Numbered from the stretch's first letter, positions 29,670 through 37,784 are shown. The stretch is DNA of 37,854 nt from Nitrosopumilaceae archaeon (GCA_022823825.1 JAJEHG010000037.1:1-37854), one strand, 5' to 3'. Numbers and translations: made by a program. Notes: generated from the sequence alone by a model not told the origin.

Positions 29670-30158
29670 ATGCTCCGCGACTACATCCGGCTCAACCAGA
29701 GCATGTTTGTTGCAATAGCGGTGGCGCTTCCGGTGTCCGCGGTCGCGGCCGACGCCCTGTCCGGGCTGGAGCCGCACCTCAACGCCACGTACGCCACCAT
29801 AGTGGACTATGCCGCGTATCTGGGCACGTTCGGGCTCATGTTCTACATTACAAACAGGCACAGGTACAGGGCGGGGCCCGGCGGCCGGCCCGCCGAGGCC
29901 GACCCTCGCTCCGACCTCAAGAAGATACTGGCCTCGCTGGGGGCCGGCGAGGTGGCGTACGGGGTCGTCAGGTGGGGCCTGCACTATTACATGATCGACG
30001 CGTGGGGCTACGAGCCGTACGCGTCGTCGGTGACCGCCCAGGCGGCGGCGATTGCGGTGTACTTGGTTGTGATGAACCTGAGCGTGAGGGCCACGAGGAT
30101 GTACGATGGCAGCAGCAGCAGCAGCAGCAGCGGCGGCGGCGGCAAGGGCCAGAAATAA
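29670..30158 (+). CDS. Membrane protein with a Ser-repeat C-terminal tail
   Basis: 162 residues with about four hydrophobic segments (MFVAIAVALPVSAVAADAL; YAAYLGTFGLMFYITN; AGEVAYGVVRWGLHYYMI; VTAQAAAIAVYLVVMNLSV) and a central charged loop. The C-terminal tail is a pure Ser run then Gly run, encoded by (AGC)n and (GGC)n triplet repeats (30108-30145), then KGQK. ACTAAAAG is centred about 27 bases upstream of ATG 29670, overlapping the previous stop. No family recognised. Confidence 0.72.
   Translation: MLRDYIRLNQSMFVAIAVALPVSAVAADALSGLEPHLNATYATIVDYAAYLGTFGLMFYITNRHRYRAGPGGRPAEADPRSDLKKILASLGAGEVAYGVVRWGLHYYMIDAWGYEPYASSVTAQAAAIAVYLVVMNLSVRATRMYDGSSSSSSSGGGGKGQK
30108..30145 (+). repeat. (AGC)n(GGC)n trinucleotide repeat
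   Basis: Seven or eight consecutive AGC units run into four GGC units within the 3' end of a membrane-protein gene, giving Ser then Gly homopolymers. Length changes of whole triplets would leave the frame intact. Confidence 0.85.
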
Positions 30159-30182
30159 TACGTGCCGCCGCCAGGCCCCGGC

Positions 30183-30563
30183 ATGGCAGTCGAAATGTAC
30201 GTGGACGGCTCCGGCAGTCCAAGGGGAGGGTTTGGCTGGCTCGTAAGGGAGACCGGCGAGTCGCATTATGAAAAGCGCGACAACGTGACAAACAACCAGG
30301 CCGAGTACATGGCCATACTATCGGCCGTGCGGCACGCGCGCTCAAAATCGGGCGCGCCCCCCTATGACGGCGCGGTGGCAGTATACAGCGACTCCCAAAA
30401 CACGGTAAGGCAGCTCAACCACGAGTATGCCATAAACAACGAGGTGCTCCGGGAGCTTGCCATGCAGTGCTGGTCGGAGATTGCAAAGTTTGGCGGCCGC
30501 CGGCCGGAGGTGCGCTGGATCAGCCGCAAGGAGAACCCTGCAGGCAAGATGCTTGGCAGCTGA
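30183..30563 (+). CDS. rnhA: RNase HI-fold protein lacking the fourth catalytic Asp
   Basis: 126 residues from ATG 30183; GAAATAATAC is centred 26 bases upstream, overlapping the previous gene's end. RNase H blocks: MYVDGSGSPRGGFGWL (D8), TNNQAEYMAILSAV (E41), VAVYSDSQNTVRQL (D70), and ISRKENPAGKMLGS at the C-terminus. In active archaeal/bacterial type I enzymes this last block reads NxxAD; here A120 is followed by Gly121 (codon GGC, one base from GAC). The protein also stops five residues later. It may still bind or cleave RNA-DNA hybrids weakly, or be non-catalytic. The GTG at 30162 is an alternative start. Confidence 0.82.
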   Translation: MAVEMYVDGSGSPRGGFGWLVRETGESHYEKRDNVTNNQAEYMAILSAVRHARSKSGAPPYDGAVAVYSDSQNTVRQLNHEYAINNEVLRELAMQCWSEIAKFGGRRPEVRWISRKENPAGKMLGS

Positions 30564-30686
30564 TGTGCGGGCGGCGGCGGCGGATTCTGCAGCCTTGCGC
30601 GCCGCGATATCCTGTAGACGCGCGGGCCTGATCCTCCCGGCTTGCACAAAAAACAGATTTATTGTATTGCCAAGCCCCGCTGATCA

Positions 30687-32804
30687 GTGAGTACGACATC
30701 CTCGTTCCTGTCCCCCAAGGCCATTGCCGTCATCGGGGCGTCGGACAAGAAGGGCAGCGTGGGGGCCACCATCACCTCCAACATCATGAGCGGCTTCAAG
30801 GGCCGGGTGTACCCAATCAGCCCCACCCGGGCCACCGTGTTTGGCAAAAAGGCGTACAAGTCGGTACTCGACATGCCCGCCAGGGCGGACCTGGCAGTCA
30901 TAGTGATCAAAAACACGCTCGTGGCGCCGGTGCTTGAGGAGTGCGGCCAAAAGGGCATCAAGTCAGTCATTATAATCACTGCGGGATTCAAGGAGGTCGA
31001 CGAGGAGGGGGCGGCCATGGAAAGACAGCTAAAGGAGATCGCAGCCAAATACAACATTCACGTGATAGGGCCCAACTGCCTGGGTGTGATGAACCTCGAC
31101 CCGAAGACCATGATGAACTCCACGTTCCTCAAGATCACCCCAAAGTCGGGCAAGATCGCGCTCGTGTCGCAGTCGGGCGCCATCTGCGCGGCGCTAGTCG
31201 AGGACGCCAGCGCGCAGGGCATCGGATTCTCCGCGGTAGTCAGCCTGGGAAACAAGGCCGCCATGAGCGAGGTCGACGTGCTCAAGATCCTGGCAAACCA
31301 CCGGCAGACCGAGGTCATCGTGATGTACCTTGAGGACATGGGCGACGGGCAGGAGTTCCTGCAGGTCTGCCGCGACATTACAAAGCGCCTCAAAAAGCCC
31401 GTCCTCGTGTTAAAGTCGGGCCGCAGCCCCGAGGGCGCAAAGGCGGCGATGTCCCACACGGGCGCCCTGATGGGCTCCGACGAGATATACGAGGCGCTGC
31501 TGCAGCAGAGCGGCGCCATCAGGGTGGATACGATGGAGGAGCTGTTCGACTATGCCACCGCGTTCTCAAAGCAGCCGCTCCCGACCAAGGGCGACCTGGT
31601 CATCGTGTCAAACGCGGGGGGCCCCGCCATAATATCCACCGACGCCTGCTCAAAGGCCGGCATAAGGATGGCCGACATCTCCAGCATATCCTCAAAGATA
31701 GACGAGGTAATCCCGCCGTGGGGCAGCTCCCGCAACCCAGTCGACATAGTGGGCGACGCGGACTTTGAGCGGTTCCGCAACGTGCTTGAGCGCGTGCTGA
31801 GGCACCGCAACGTCGGCTCCGTCATTACGATGTGCACCCCGTCCGGGACCCTGGACTACGACGGCCTTGCCAGCGTCATAGTGGACATGTCAAAAAAGCA
31901 CAAAAAGACCATGCTTGCCAGCCTGATGGGCCTCGACGAGGGCACCACCAACCGCGACATCATGGCCGCGGGCAACGTCCCATACTACACGTACGCGGAG
32001 GGCGCCATAAGGGCGCTAAAGGCGATGATCAGGTTTTCAGAATGGGCGGGCGCGCCGCCGGACAAGCCCCGGAGGTTTGCGCGCGTCTCCAAGTCTACGG
32101 TGAGGGATATAATAGACGGGGCCCGCCGCCAGGGCCGCTCCGCCCTGCTTGAGGACGAGGGCAGGGACGTGCTGCAGGCGTACGGGCTGCCGCTCCCAGA
32201 GTCCGTGCTGGCCACCAGCGCGGGCAGGGCGGTGTCCGCCGCGTCCAAGATCGGCTACCCGGTGGTAATGAAGATATCCTCGCCGCAGATAATACACAAG
32301 TCCGACGCCGGCGGCGTCATGGTGAACCTGAAGAGCGCCGCGGAGGTCCGCTCGGCGTTTGATACGATAATGTCCAACGCCCGCAAGTACGACAAAAAGG
32401 CGGAGCTGAGGGGCGTCATAGTGGCCGAGATGGTCTCAGGCGGCAAGGAGATGATCATCGGCTCCAAGCTCGAGCCGGGGTTCGGGCCCGTTATCATGCT
32501 GGGGCTCGGCGGCATATACGTGGAGGTGCTCGGCGACGTCACGTTCAGGCTCGCCCCGGTGGGGGCGGCCGAGGCCGCCGCGATGCCGCTCTCGCTGCGC
32601 ACCTCAAAGCTGCTCGGCGGCGTGCGGGGCGAAAAGCCGTCCGACGTTCCCAAGCTCGCCGAGTGCATACAGAGGCTCTCGCAGCTTGTAACGGACTTTG
32701 CAGGCGACATCGCGGAGCTTGACATGAACCCCGTGCTGGTGCTCGCAAAGGGCAAGGGGTGCCGCGTCCTTGACGTGAGGATAGGGCTGACGCCGGCCGG
32801 ATGA
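30687..32804 (+). CDS. ADP-forming acyl-CoA synthetase, probable 4-hydroxybutyrate-CoA ligase
   Basis: 705 residues with fused alpha and beta parts of the NDP-forming acetyl-CoA synthetase family. CoA-binding Rossmann domain (about 8-140, IAVIGASDKKGSVG; VIGPNCLGV). Ligase-CoA domains (about 150-450, IALVSQSGAICAAL; SHTGALMG with the phosphorylated His257). ATP-grasp part (about 475-700, KIGYPVVMKISSPQIIHKSDAGGV; LGLGGIYVEVLGDVTFRLAP; ELDMNPVLV). The dehydratase for 4-hydroxybutyryl-CoA follows directly. This matches the Nitrosopumilus maritimus arrangement in which the ADP-forming enzyme makes 4-hydroxybutyryl-CoA in the energy-efficient thaumarchaeal cycle (established knowledge, from memory). 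GTG start with GATTTATTG centred about 27 bases upstream. Acetate or 3-hydroxypropionate as substrate cannot be excluded from sequence alone. Confidence 0.88.
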   Translation: MSTTSSFLSPKAIAVIGASDKKGSVGATITSNIMSGFKGRVYPISPTRATVFGKKAYKSVLDMPARADLAVIVIKNTLVAPVLEECGQKGIKSVIIITAGFKEVDEEGAAMERQLKEIAAKYNIHVIGPNCLGVMNLDPKTMMNSTFLKITPKSGKIALVSQSGAICAALVEDASAQGIGFSAVVSLGNKAAMSEVDVLKILANHRQTEVIVMYLEDMGDGQEFLQVCRDITKRLKKPVLVLKSGRSPEGAKAAMSHTGALMGSDEIYEALLQQSGAIRVDTMEELFDYATAFSKQPLPTKGDLVIVSNAGGPAIISTDACSKAGIRMADISSISSKIDEVIPPWGSSRNPVDIVGDADFERFRNVLERVLRHRNVGSVITMCTPSGTLDYDGLASVIVDMSKKHKKTMLASLMGLDEGTTNRDIMAAGNVPYYTYAEGAIRALKAMIRFSEWAGAPPDKPRRFARVSKSTVRDIIDGARRQGRSALLEDEGRDVLQAYGLPLPESVLATSAGRAVSAASKIGYPVVMKISSPQIIHKSDAGGVMVNLKSAAEVRSAFDTIMSNARKYDKKAELRGVIVAEMVSGGKEMIIGSKLEPGFGPVIMLGLGGIYVEVLGDVTFRLAPVGAAEAAAMPLSLRTSKLLGGVRGEKPSDVPKLAECIQRLSQLVTDFAGDIAELDMNPVLVLAKGKGCRVLDVRIGLTPAG

Positions 32805-32839
32805 TCGCCACGCCCCGTAGACTATTTACATCATTATAG

Positions 32840-32849
32840 AATATTTATA
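32840..32849 (+). promoter_or_regulatory. TATA box of the 4-hydroxybutyryl-CoA dehydratase gene
   Basis: ATATTTATAC is centred 27 bases before ATG 32872, in a markedly AT-rich patch (32822-32850) between two GC-rich genes. It indicates independent, probably strong, transcription of abfD. Confidence 0.6.
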
Positions 32850-32871
32850 CGGCATCGTCCCAAGCCGATGT

Positions 32872-34407
32872 ATGGCGGCCAACGTCCTCAAGACGATCAG
32901 GACTGGCGACGAGTACATCGAGAGCCTGCGGAACCGAGACCTCAAGGTGTACCTGTTCGGCGAGCTCGTAAAGGAGCCCGTGGACCATCCGATGATAAGG
33001 CCCTCCATCAACGCCGTCGCCGAGACGTACGATCTCGCGGTGCGCGAGGAGGAGCTGGCGTCGGCCGAGTCCGGCATTACGGGGCTGCGCGTCAACCGCT
33101 TCCTGCACATTGCAGAGTCGGCCGAGGATCTCGTACTGCAGAACAAGATGCAGCGCAAGCTGGGCCAGAACACGGGGACCTGCTTTCAGAGGTGCGTCGG
33201 GATGGACGCGCTCAACTCACTCCACTCCACCACGTTTGAGATAGACGAAAAGCACGGCACCGACTACCACAAGCGCTTTTTGGAGTTCGTAAAGATGGTC
33301 CAGCGCGAGAACCTGGTGATAGGCGGCGCCATGACCGACCCCAAGGGCGACCGCAGCAAGGGGCCGTCGGAGCAGGCGGACCCCGACCTGTTCACCAGGG
33401 TGGTCGACCGCGACGAGCGCGGCGTGTACGTGTCGGGCGCAAAGGCGCACCAGACGGGGTGCATCAACTCGCACTGGATAATACTGATGCCCACGGTAAG
33501 GCTTACGGAGTCCGACAAGGACTGGGCCATAGTGGGCGCCGTCCCGGCCGACGCCGAGGGCATTACTTACGTTTACGGCAGGCAGTCCTGCGACACGCGC
33601 AGCATGGAGGGCGGCGAGGGAATAGACGCGGGAAACGCAAAGTTCGGGGGCCAGGAGGCCCTGATGGTGCTTGACAGGGTGCTCATCCCGTGGGAGCGCG
33701 TCTTCATGCACGGCGAGTACGAGTTTGCCTCGATGCTGATAGAGCGCTTTACGTGCTACCACAGACGCAGCTACGTCTGCAAGACGGGTCTTGGCGACGT
33801 GCTGATAGGCGCCGCGGCCTCGATGGCCGAGTACAACGGCGTCCCCAAGGTGTCCCACATCCGGGACAAGCTTGTCGAGATGACGCACCTCAACGAGACC
33901 ATATTCGCGGCCGGCATAGCGTCGTCGCACCAGGGGCACCGCATGAAGTCCGGCGTGTACCTCAACGAGGACATGCTAGCCCAGGTCTGCAAGCACAACG
34001 TCACGAGGTTCCCGTACGAGATAGGGAGGCTTGCCCAGGACATAGCGGGGGGACTGGTCGTTACGCTGCCGTCCGAGCGCGACCTGCGCCACCCGGAGAT
34101 CGGCCCCATACTTGAAAAGTATCTGGTCGGCCGCCAGGACATCCCCGTCGAGGAGCGGGTGAGGATGCTGCGACTCATAGAGAACATGACTCTGGGGCGC
34201 AACGCGGTCGGATACCTTACAGAATCGATGCACGGGGCCGGCTCGCCGCAGGCCCAGCGCATACAGATACAGCGCCAGATGCAGCTGGAATACAAAAAGG
34301 ACCTTGCAAGGAACCTGGCCGGCATACGCACCAAAGACGACGCAGAGTCAAAGGAGCAGTCCGAGTACTTTAGGCGCATATTCAAGACCGACGACTCTAT
34401 AATCTGA
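32872..34407 (+). CDS. abfD: 4-hydroxybutyryl-CoA dehydratase
   Basis: FAD and 4Fe-4S enzyme that dehydrates 4-hydroxybutyryl-CoA to crotonyl-CoA by a radical route, a key step of the 3-hydroxypropionate/4-hydroxybutyrate cycle. 511 residues. Cluster ligands: TGTCFQRC (C104, C108), and His297 with Cys303 in CYHRRSYVCKTG. The Clostridium enzyme uses C99, C103, H292 and C299; the first three align with a constant offset, while the last is one residue closer here. Other blocks: INAVAETYDLA, ENLVIGGAMTDPKGDRSKGP, VSGAKAHQTGCINSHWIILMPT, FASSHQG-type IASSHQGHRMKSGVY and GRLAQDIAGGLVVTLPSE. A TATA-like ATATTTATAC (about 32840-32849) lies 27 bases before ATG 32872, so it has its own promoter downstream of the ligase gene. 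Confidence 0.96.
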   Translation: MAANVLKTIRTGDEYIESLRNRDLKVYLFGELVKEPVDHPMIRPSINAVAETYDLAVREEELASAESGITGLRVNRFLHIAESAEDLVLQNKMQRKLGQNTGTCFQRCVGMDALNSLHSTTFEIDEKHGTDYHKRFLEFVKMVQRENLVIGGAMTDPKGDRSKGPSEQADPDLFTRVVDRDERGVYVSGAKAHQTGCINSHWIILMPTVRLTESDKDWAIVGAVPADAEGITYVYGRQSCDTRSMEGGEGIDAGNAKFGGQEALMVLDRVLIPWERVFMHGEYEFASMLIERFTCYHRRSYVCKTGLGDVLIGAAASMAEYNGVPKVSHIRDKLVEMTHLNETIFAAGIASSHQGHRMKSGVYLNEDMLAQVCKHNVTRFPYEIGRLAQDIAGGLVVTLPSERDLRHPEIGPILEKYLVGRQDIPVEERVRMLRLIENMTLGRNAVGYLTESMHGAGSPQAQRIQIQRQMQLEYKKDLARNLAGIRTKDDAESKEQSEYFRRIFKTDDSII

Positions 34408-34459
34408 GCCCGCCTGGAGCAGACAGACGGCGGCGGCAGATGCTAATCATTACGCGCCG

Positions 34460-35269
34460 TTATGGCGCGGCGGCATCGCCGTCCTTGTCCCGTCCGGATC
34501 CGTCACCCGGATTGTCGGACTCCTCGCCGCCCTTCTCCTGCGGCCCGTCCTCCACATATTCCGAGTCGCCGCCGTATCCGGATGCAGCAGGCCCGTCCGT
34601 GCCATCCTGCACTGCATCCGGGGCCGCACCATCGCGCCCCGGCGCATCGGCCTGCCTCCCGTCGGCATCCTTCCCGTCTGCATCAGTATCGTCGCCGACG
34701 GCATCTTCACCGGCGCCATCTTCGTTGTCACGGGCCGTGTCGGAAAAGACAACCTTCCCGTCGTCCTTCTTTCTTGCCAGAAGCTGTTTTGATATCATCA
34801 CCCCTATGATGACTGCTATTATGATATAGTTGACCGGCGGCTTTAGCGCCTGCGTTACGTATCCTATCTGGGGTATCACGTGCTCAACCTTGCCGATGTA
34901 CTCTTTCTCCGTAATGGGAAAGTCCGTTCCCGGTATGGAGGCCCTGTTGGCGTCGCCCTTTGTGCGCAGCGTTCTGGGATCGTCGTCTATCACGTTTACA
35001 ACCCTGTGGACTATGACCCTGTTGTGGTCAGACGGCCTGTCAAACACGATGACGTCGCCCACTCTCAGCTCGCCAAATGGGTGGTTTCCCTGCACTATGA
35101 GCACGTCGTATACCTCAAGCTCGGGCACCATGCTTCCGCTTGCCACCACATAAAACGGGTTTGGCATGCCGAATACGGCGTACAGCCCCGCCCATACTAT
35201 GATTATTCCCGCTATGACTATGCCGGCATCTCGCAGTATGCCCCTTGGTATTGAACTTGATGCTGACAA
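34460..35269 (-). CDS. sip: Signal peptidase I (archaeal/ER type) with a long acidic tail
   Basis: Membrane protease that removes Sec signal peptides. 269 residues. N-terminal transmembrane helix (about 13-35), catalytic Ser in VVASGSMVPELEVYD (S46), box D GDVIVFDRP, catalytic His in VIVHRVV (H88, the Ser/His pattern of archaeal and ER enzymes rather than bacterial Ser/Lys), and KGDAN (D106). A second transmembrane helix (about 147-163) is followed by about 105 residues of Asp/Glu/Gly-rich low-complexity tail, far beyond the usual C-terminus. The frame begins at TTG 35269; the start is uncertain as no ATG is near. Relevant to the several exported proteins upstream. Confidence 0.88.
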   Translation of the reverse strand: MSASSSIPRGILRDAGIVIAGIIIVWAGLYAVFGMPNPFYVVASGSMVPELEVYDVLIVQGNHPFGELRVGDVIVFDRPSDHNRVIVHRVVNVIDDDPRTLRTKGDANRASIPGTDFPITEKEYIGKVEHVIPQIGYVTQALKPPVNYIIIAVIIGVMISKQLLARKKDDGKVVFSDTARDNEDGAGEDAVGDDTDADGKDADGRQADAPGRDGAAPDAVQDGTDGPAASGYGGDSEYVEDGPQEKGGEESDNPGDGSGRDKDGDAAAP

Positions 35270-35309
35270 CTGACTAATCGCTTTGCGCCGATGCTGGCAA
35301 TATCAACCA

Positions 35310-36149
35310 TTACAATTTGGCGCCGCATTCCTCGCAGAACCTTGAGCCTTCCCTGTTCTCAAATCCGCAACTGCTGCACCTGCCGCTGTTGCCGACATCG
35401 GCTGCCGCTGTTGCCGCCGCGGGGGCGTCGGCCGGGCCGCTTCCGAGCAGTACTATCTCTCCCACCTTTCTGACGCTACTCCACGGTACTGCCTCCTCGT
35501 CCCCGTCGTCCTTTGTTATCACTAGCACCATTGTATTTGCAGAGTCTATGCCAATACGGTTCACAATGCCGATCTTTATCGCATTCTCGTCGTATACCGC
35601 CCTTCCGTTGATGTCGCTAACACTTGACGCATCAGATGGCGTGTCGGCCGGTGGCGACTGCTGCGGCACGGTGGCAGTAGATGGTGCTGCTGCAGGCGGT
35701 GGCGGCGGTGCTGCTGCAGGCGGTGGCGGCGCTGATGCTGTCTCGGCTGCCACCGTCGGCGTTGGCGCTACGCTTGGCTGCTGCTCTTGATGCTGTGGTT
35801 GCTCCGCAGTCCGGTCCGCCTCCTGCTCGTCTTCCTTTCTGAATTCCCTGTACTCTGCGATTGTACTGTTGCACACCTTGCAAGAGTACCTGCCCTTTTC
35901 AACCAGTGTCAGGCCCGGGGCGACCTCCTCGTTTGGGTTCTCGTAGTGTATCTCCGGGGGTCCCTCGTACTCCTTGTCGCACATGTTGCACATGTGCTTT
36001 GACATCCTGTCCGTGTCCATCCTGCAGAGGGGAGCCAGAAACAGGTCGGGGCCTCCTATGCTTGCCTTTGTCTGCTGTTCGTCAGTCAGGGCCGCTACCA
36101 CATAGCCGCCGGATCCCCTGAGCTTTTTGACCCTGAGTTCCGAACTCAT
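35310..36149 (-). CDS. PRC-barrel protein flanked by two zinc-binding modules
   Basis: 279 residues. N-terminal zinc module with two CxxC pairs (C54/C57 in HMCNMCDKEY, C90/C93 in YSCKVCNS); a Glu/Gln then Pro/Ala low-complexity linker (105-170, partly encoded by a 24-bp tandem repeat); a PRC-barrel domain (about 181-236, NGRAVYDENAIKIGIVNRI to VRKVGEIVLL); and a C-terminal zinc ribbon (C258, C261, C272, C275; CSSCGFENREGSRFCEECG). PRC barrels often act in RNA processing or photosynthetic complexes; the role here is unknown. CTTAAATCC is centred 26 bases upstream of the ATG at 36149. Shares its ribbon type with two proteins just downstream. Confidence 0.78.
   Translation of the reverse strand: MSSELRVKKLRGSGGYVVAALTDEQQTKASIGGPDLFLAPLCRMDTDRMSKHMCNMCDKEYEGPPEIHYENPNEEVAPGLTLVEKGRYSCKVCNSTIAEYREFRKEDEQEADRTAEQPQHQEQQPSVAPTPTVAAETASAPPPPAAAPPPPPAAAPSTATVPQQSPPADTPSDASSVSDINGRAVYDENAIKIGIVNRIGIDSANTMVLVITKDDGDEEAVPWSSVRKVGEIVLLGSGPADAPAAATAAADVGNSGRCSSCGFENREGSRFCEECGAKL
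35683..35730. repeat. Two tandem copies of a 24-bp unit in the PRC-barrel gene
   Basis: GGTGCTGCTGCAGGCGGTGG plus CGGC is present twice head to tail (35683-35706 and 35707-35730), encoding the Ala/Pro linker on the minus strand. A recent in-frame duplication. Confidence 0.85.
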
Positions 36150-36285
36150 GATCTGACATCATAAAGTGGGGATTTAAGCATATGCGGTACTCTTGTGATC
36201 ATTTTTCTCCTCGGACGCGGGACGCGCCCCGGCCCTGCAGTCCGAGCTGTCAAGGTTTTTAGGTAGTAATGCTGCGAGGGGTTGC

Positions 36286-36612
36286 ATGGGCACCATACCA
36301 ATCAAGGATGCGCAGACCTGGGAGTCGGAGGTAATCAACTCTGAGATTCCCGTATTCGTGGACTTTTGGGCAGAGTGGTGCGGCCCGTGCCGCATGGTCG
36401 GCCCCGTGGTGGAGGAGCTGGCAGGCGATTATGACGGAAGGGTCAAGTTCGTCAAGGTCAACATAGACGAGGCCAGCGAGCTGGCCTCCAAGTACCAGGT
36501 GTACAGCATCCCCACCCTGTTCCTCTTCAACAAGGGCGAGGTGGTGAAGCAGCAGATCGGAGCCGCATCCAAGGAATCCTATCAGGGCATGATAGACGGG
36601 GTACTTGCGTGA
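36286..36612 (+). CDS. trxA: Thioredoxin
   Basis: 108 residues, normal single-domain length. VFVDFWAEWCGPCRMVGPVVEEL has the redox WCGPC motif (C32, C35); the cis-proline is in YSIPTLFLF (P76), followed by GEVVKQQIGAASKESYQ. Cytosolic, no signal peptide. A GTTTTTAGG element is centred about 27 bases before ATG 36286. It sits between two zinc-ribbon proteins (PRC-barrel protein divergent, the next gene co-directional), but nothing shows that these are its substrates. Confidence 0.96.
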   Translation: MGTIPIKDAQTWESEVINSEIPVFVDFWAEWCGPCRMVGPVVEELAGDYDGRVKFVKVNIDEASELASKYQVYSIPTLFLFNKGEVVKQQIGAASKESYQGMIDGVLA

Positions 36613-36659
36613 CGCGCCGCTGACGATCCTAAAGTAATTAATACCGTCCGCGCCGGAGC

Positions 36660-37235
36660 ATGGCCATGTCGTTTGGCGAGGTGGACACGCTCAACATGCT
36701 GTTTGAAAAGCTCAACAGCCTCTTTGACGAGTCCCAGGGGTATTACGAGTCGTTTCTTGACACCAACAACATGTACAAGCAGGGCAAGATCAGCGACAAG
36801 GAGTTCTTTCAGAGGCTCGGGGACTATGTGGTCGCGTACTCTGCGCTGGAGTTTCTTGCGATAAAGGTGCTGTTTGAGATTAAAAAGTCGGTGGACACCG
36901 GGTCGGGGGCCACGCAGTCGCCGGGGCTGATGCCCGGCATGGGGAATCCCGGAATGATGGCCGGGGCGGGAGCCTCAGGAATGATGCCCCCGAGAAGCGG
37001 GACGGCCCAGAATCCGGTGGGAGGCCCCCCCGGAATCGTCTCTGCAAACGAGGCGTTTGGAAGCGTGGGCACGCTGCCGTCGCCGGACCCCTCACTCGTG
37101 CCCCGGCAGCAGGCCGGCACCGTGCAGCCGGGTGCGGGCGCCGCTCCTCCCACCCCGTCTGGCGCATGCGCCTCGTGCGGGACCGCGCCGCGGCCCAACG
37201 CAAAGTTCTGCACCGGGTGCGGGACAAGGGTGTGA
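36660..37235 (+). CDS. Uncharacterised protein: helical N-domain, Met/Gly/Pro linker, C-terminal zinc ribbon
   Basis: 191 residues. Residues 1-80 (MAMSFGEVDTLNMLFEKLNS and following) are helix-rich with no recognised family. A low-complexity linker (about 85-165) has MPGMGNPGMM-like and Pro/Ala repeats. The C-terminus is a four-Cys ribbon (CASCG ... KFCTGCGTRV). AATTAATA is centred about 24 bases before ATG 36660; ATG 36666 is an alternative. The closest likeness to its neighbours is the ribbon itself. Confidence 0.74.
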   Translation: MAMSFGEVDTLNMLFEKLNSLFDESQGYYESFLDTNNMYKQGKISDKEFFQRLGDYVVAYSALEFLAIKVLFEIKKSVDTGSGATQSPGLMPGMGNPGMMAGAGASGMMPPRSGTAQNPVGGPPGIVSANEAFGSVGTLPSPDPSLVPRQQAGTVQPGAGAAPPTPSGACASCGTAPRPNAKFCTGCGTRV

Positions 37236-37279
37236 TCCGCAGCCGTCCCTGACCGGCAGCGTACGTGACCGATTATTGC

Positions 37280-37296
37280 AGTTTTGCAACAAAACT
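37280..37296. terminator. AGTTTT-GCAAC-AAAACT inverted repeat between convergent genes
   Basis: Perfect 6-bp arms (37280-37285 and 37291-37296) with T-rich sequence on one strand and A-rich on the other, so it could end transcription in both directions between the two convergent zinc-ribbon genes. Confidence 0.45.
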
Positions 37297-37670
37297 TACT
37301 GAGTGGTGCCGCAGTCCGGGCAGAACTTTGCAGTCTGTGATATGCCGCCGCCGCACTCAAAGCAGAACCTGCCCTTGGCGCCCTCCCTTGGCGCCTCCTC
37401 CTTGCCGTAGGTGTTGCCGTACGTGGCGCTGCTCAGGACCGCCCCGGACGGCTCGTACTTGTCGTCGTCTATCATGACTGGGGCATAGTCCTGCTCTGCC
37501 ATGAACGTCAGCATCCTTGGCACGCCGTCGGGGTTCTGCCCCTTTGGGTCCGGCACGGTGTCGCCCAGCCAGAAGGCGAACCTCATGAGCGTGAGCTCTG
37601 GGGTGGAAAAGGCCAGCGTGTGCTTTGACATGTACTCCTGCGCCGCCTTTTTGCCGTCAAAGACCTCCAT
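37296..37670 (-). CDS. Uncharacterised protein with C-terminal zinc ribbon
   Basis: 124 residues starting MEVFDGKKAAQEYMSKHTLA. The middle part (about 20-80, LTLMRFAFWLGDTVPDPKGQ and following) looks globular; the C-terminus has two CxxC pairs (C103, C106, C117, C120; RFCFECG ... KFCPDCG). The open frame extends to ATG 37727, but a TCTTATACTC element at 37693-37702, inside that extension, is centred about 27 bases before ATG 37670 and favours the shorter start. Function unknown. Confidence 0.72.
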   Translation of the reverse strand: MEVFDGKKAAQEYMSKHTLAFSTPELTLMRFAFWLGDTVPDPKGQNPDGVPRMLTFMAEQDYAPVMIDDDKYEPSGAVLSSATYGNTYGKEEAPREGAKGRFCFECGGGISQTAKFCPDCGTTQ

Positions 37671-37784
37671 GCGCGTCACATCCGGCGCGTGAGTATAAGA
37701 GTTTTCAAGTGGCGGATTCCTCTGCATTATCGGGTGACGCCTTCTCCTAGGCGCGGTCCCTCCGTCCCGTCATCTGCGGGCGTT

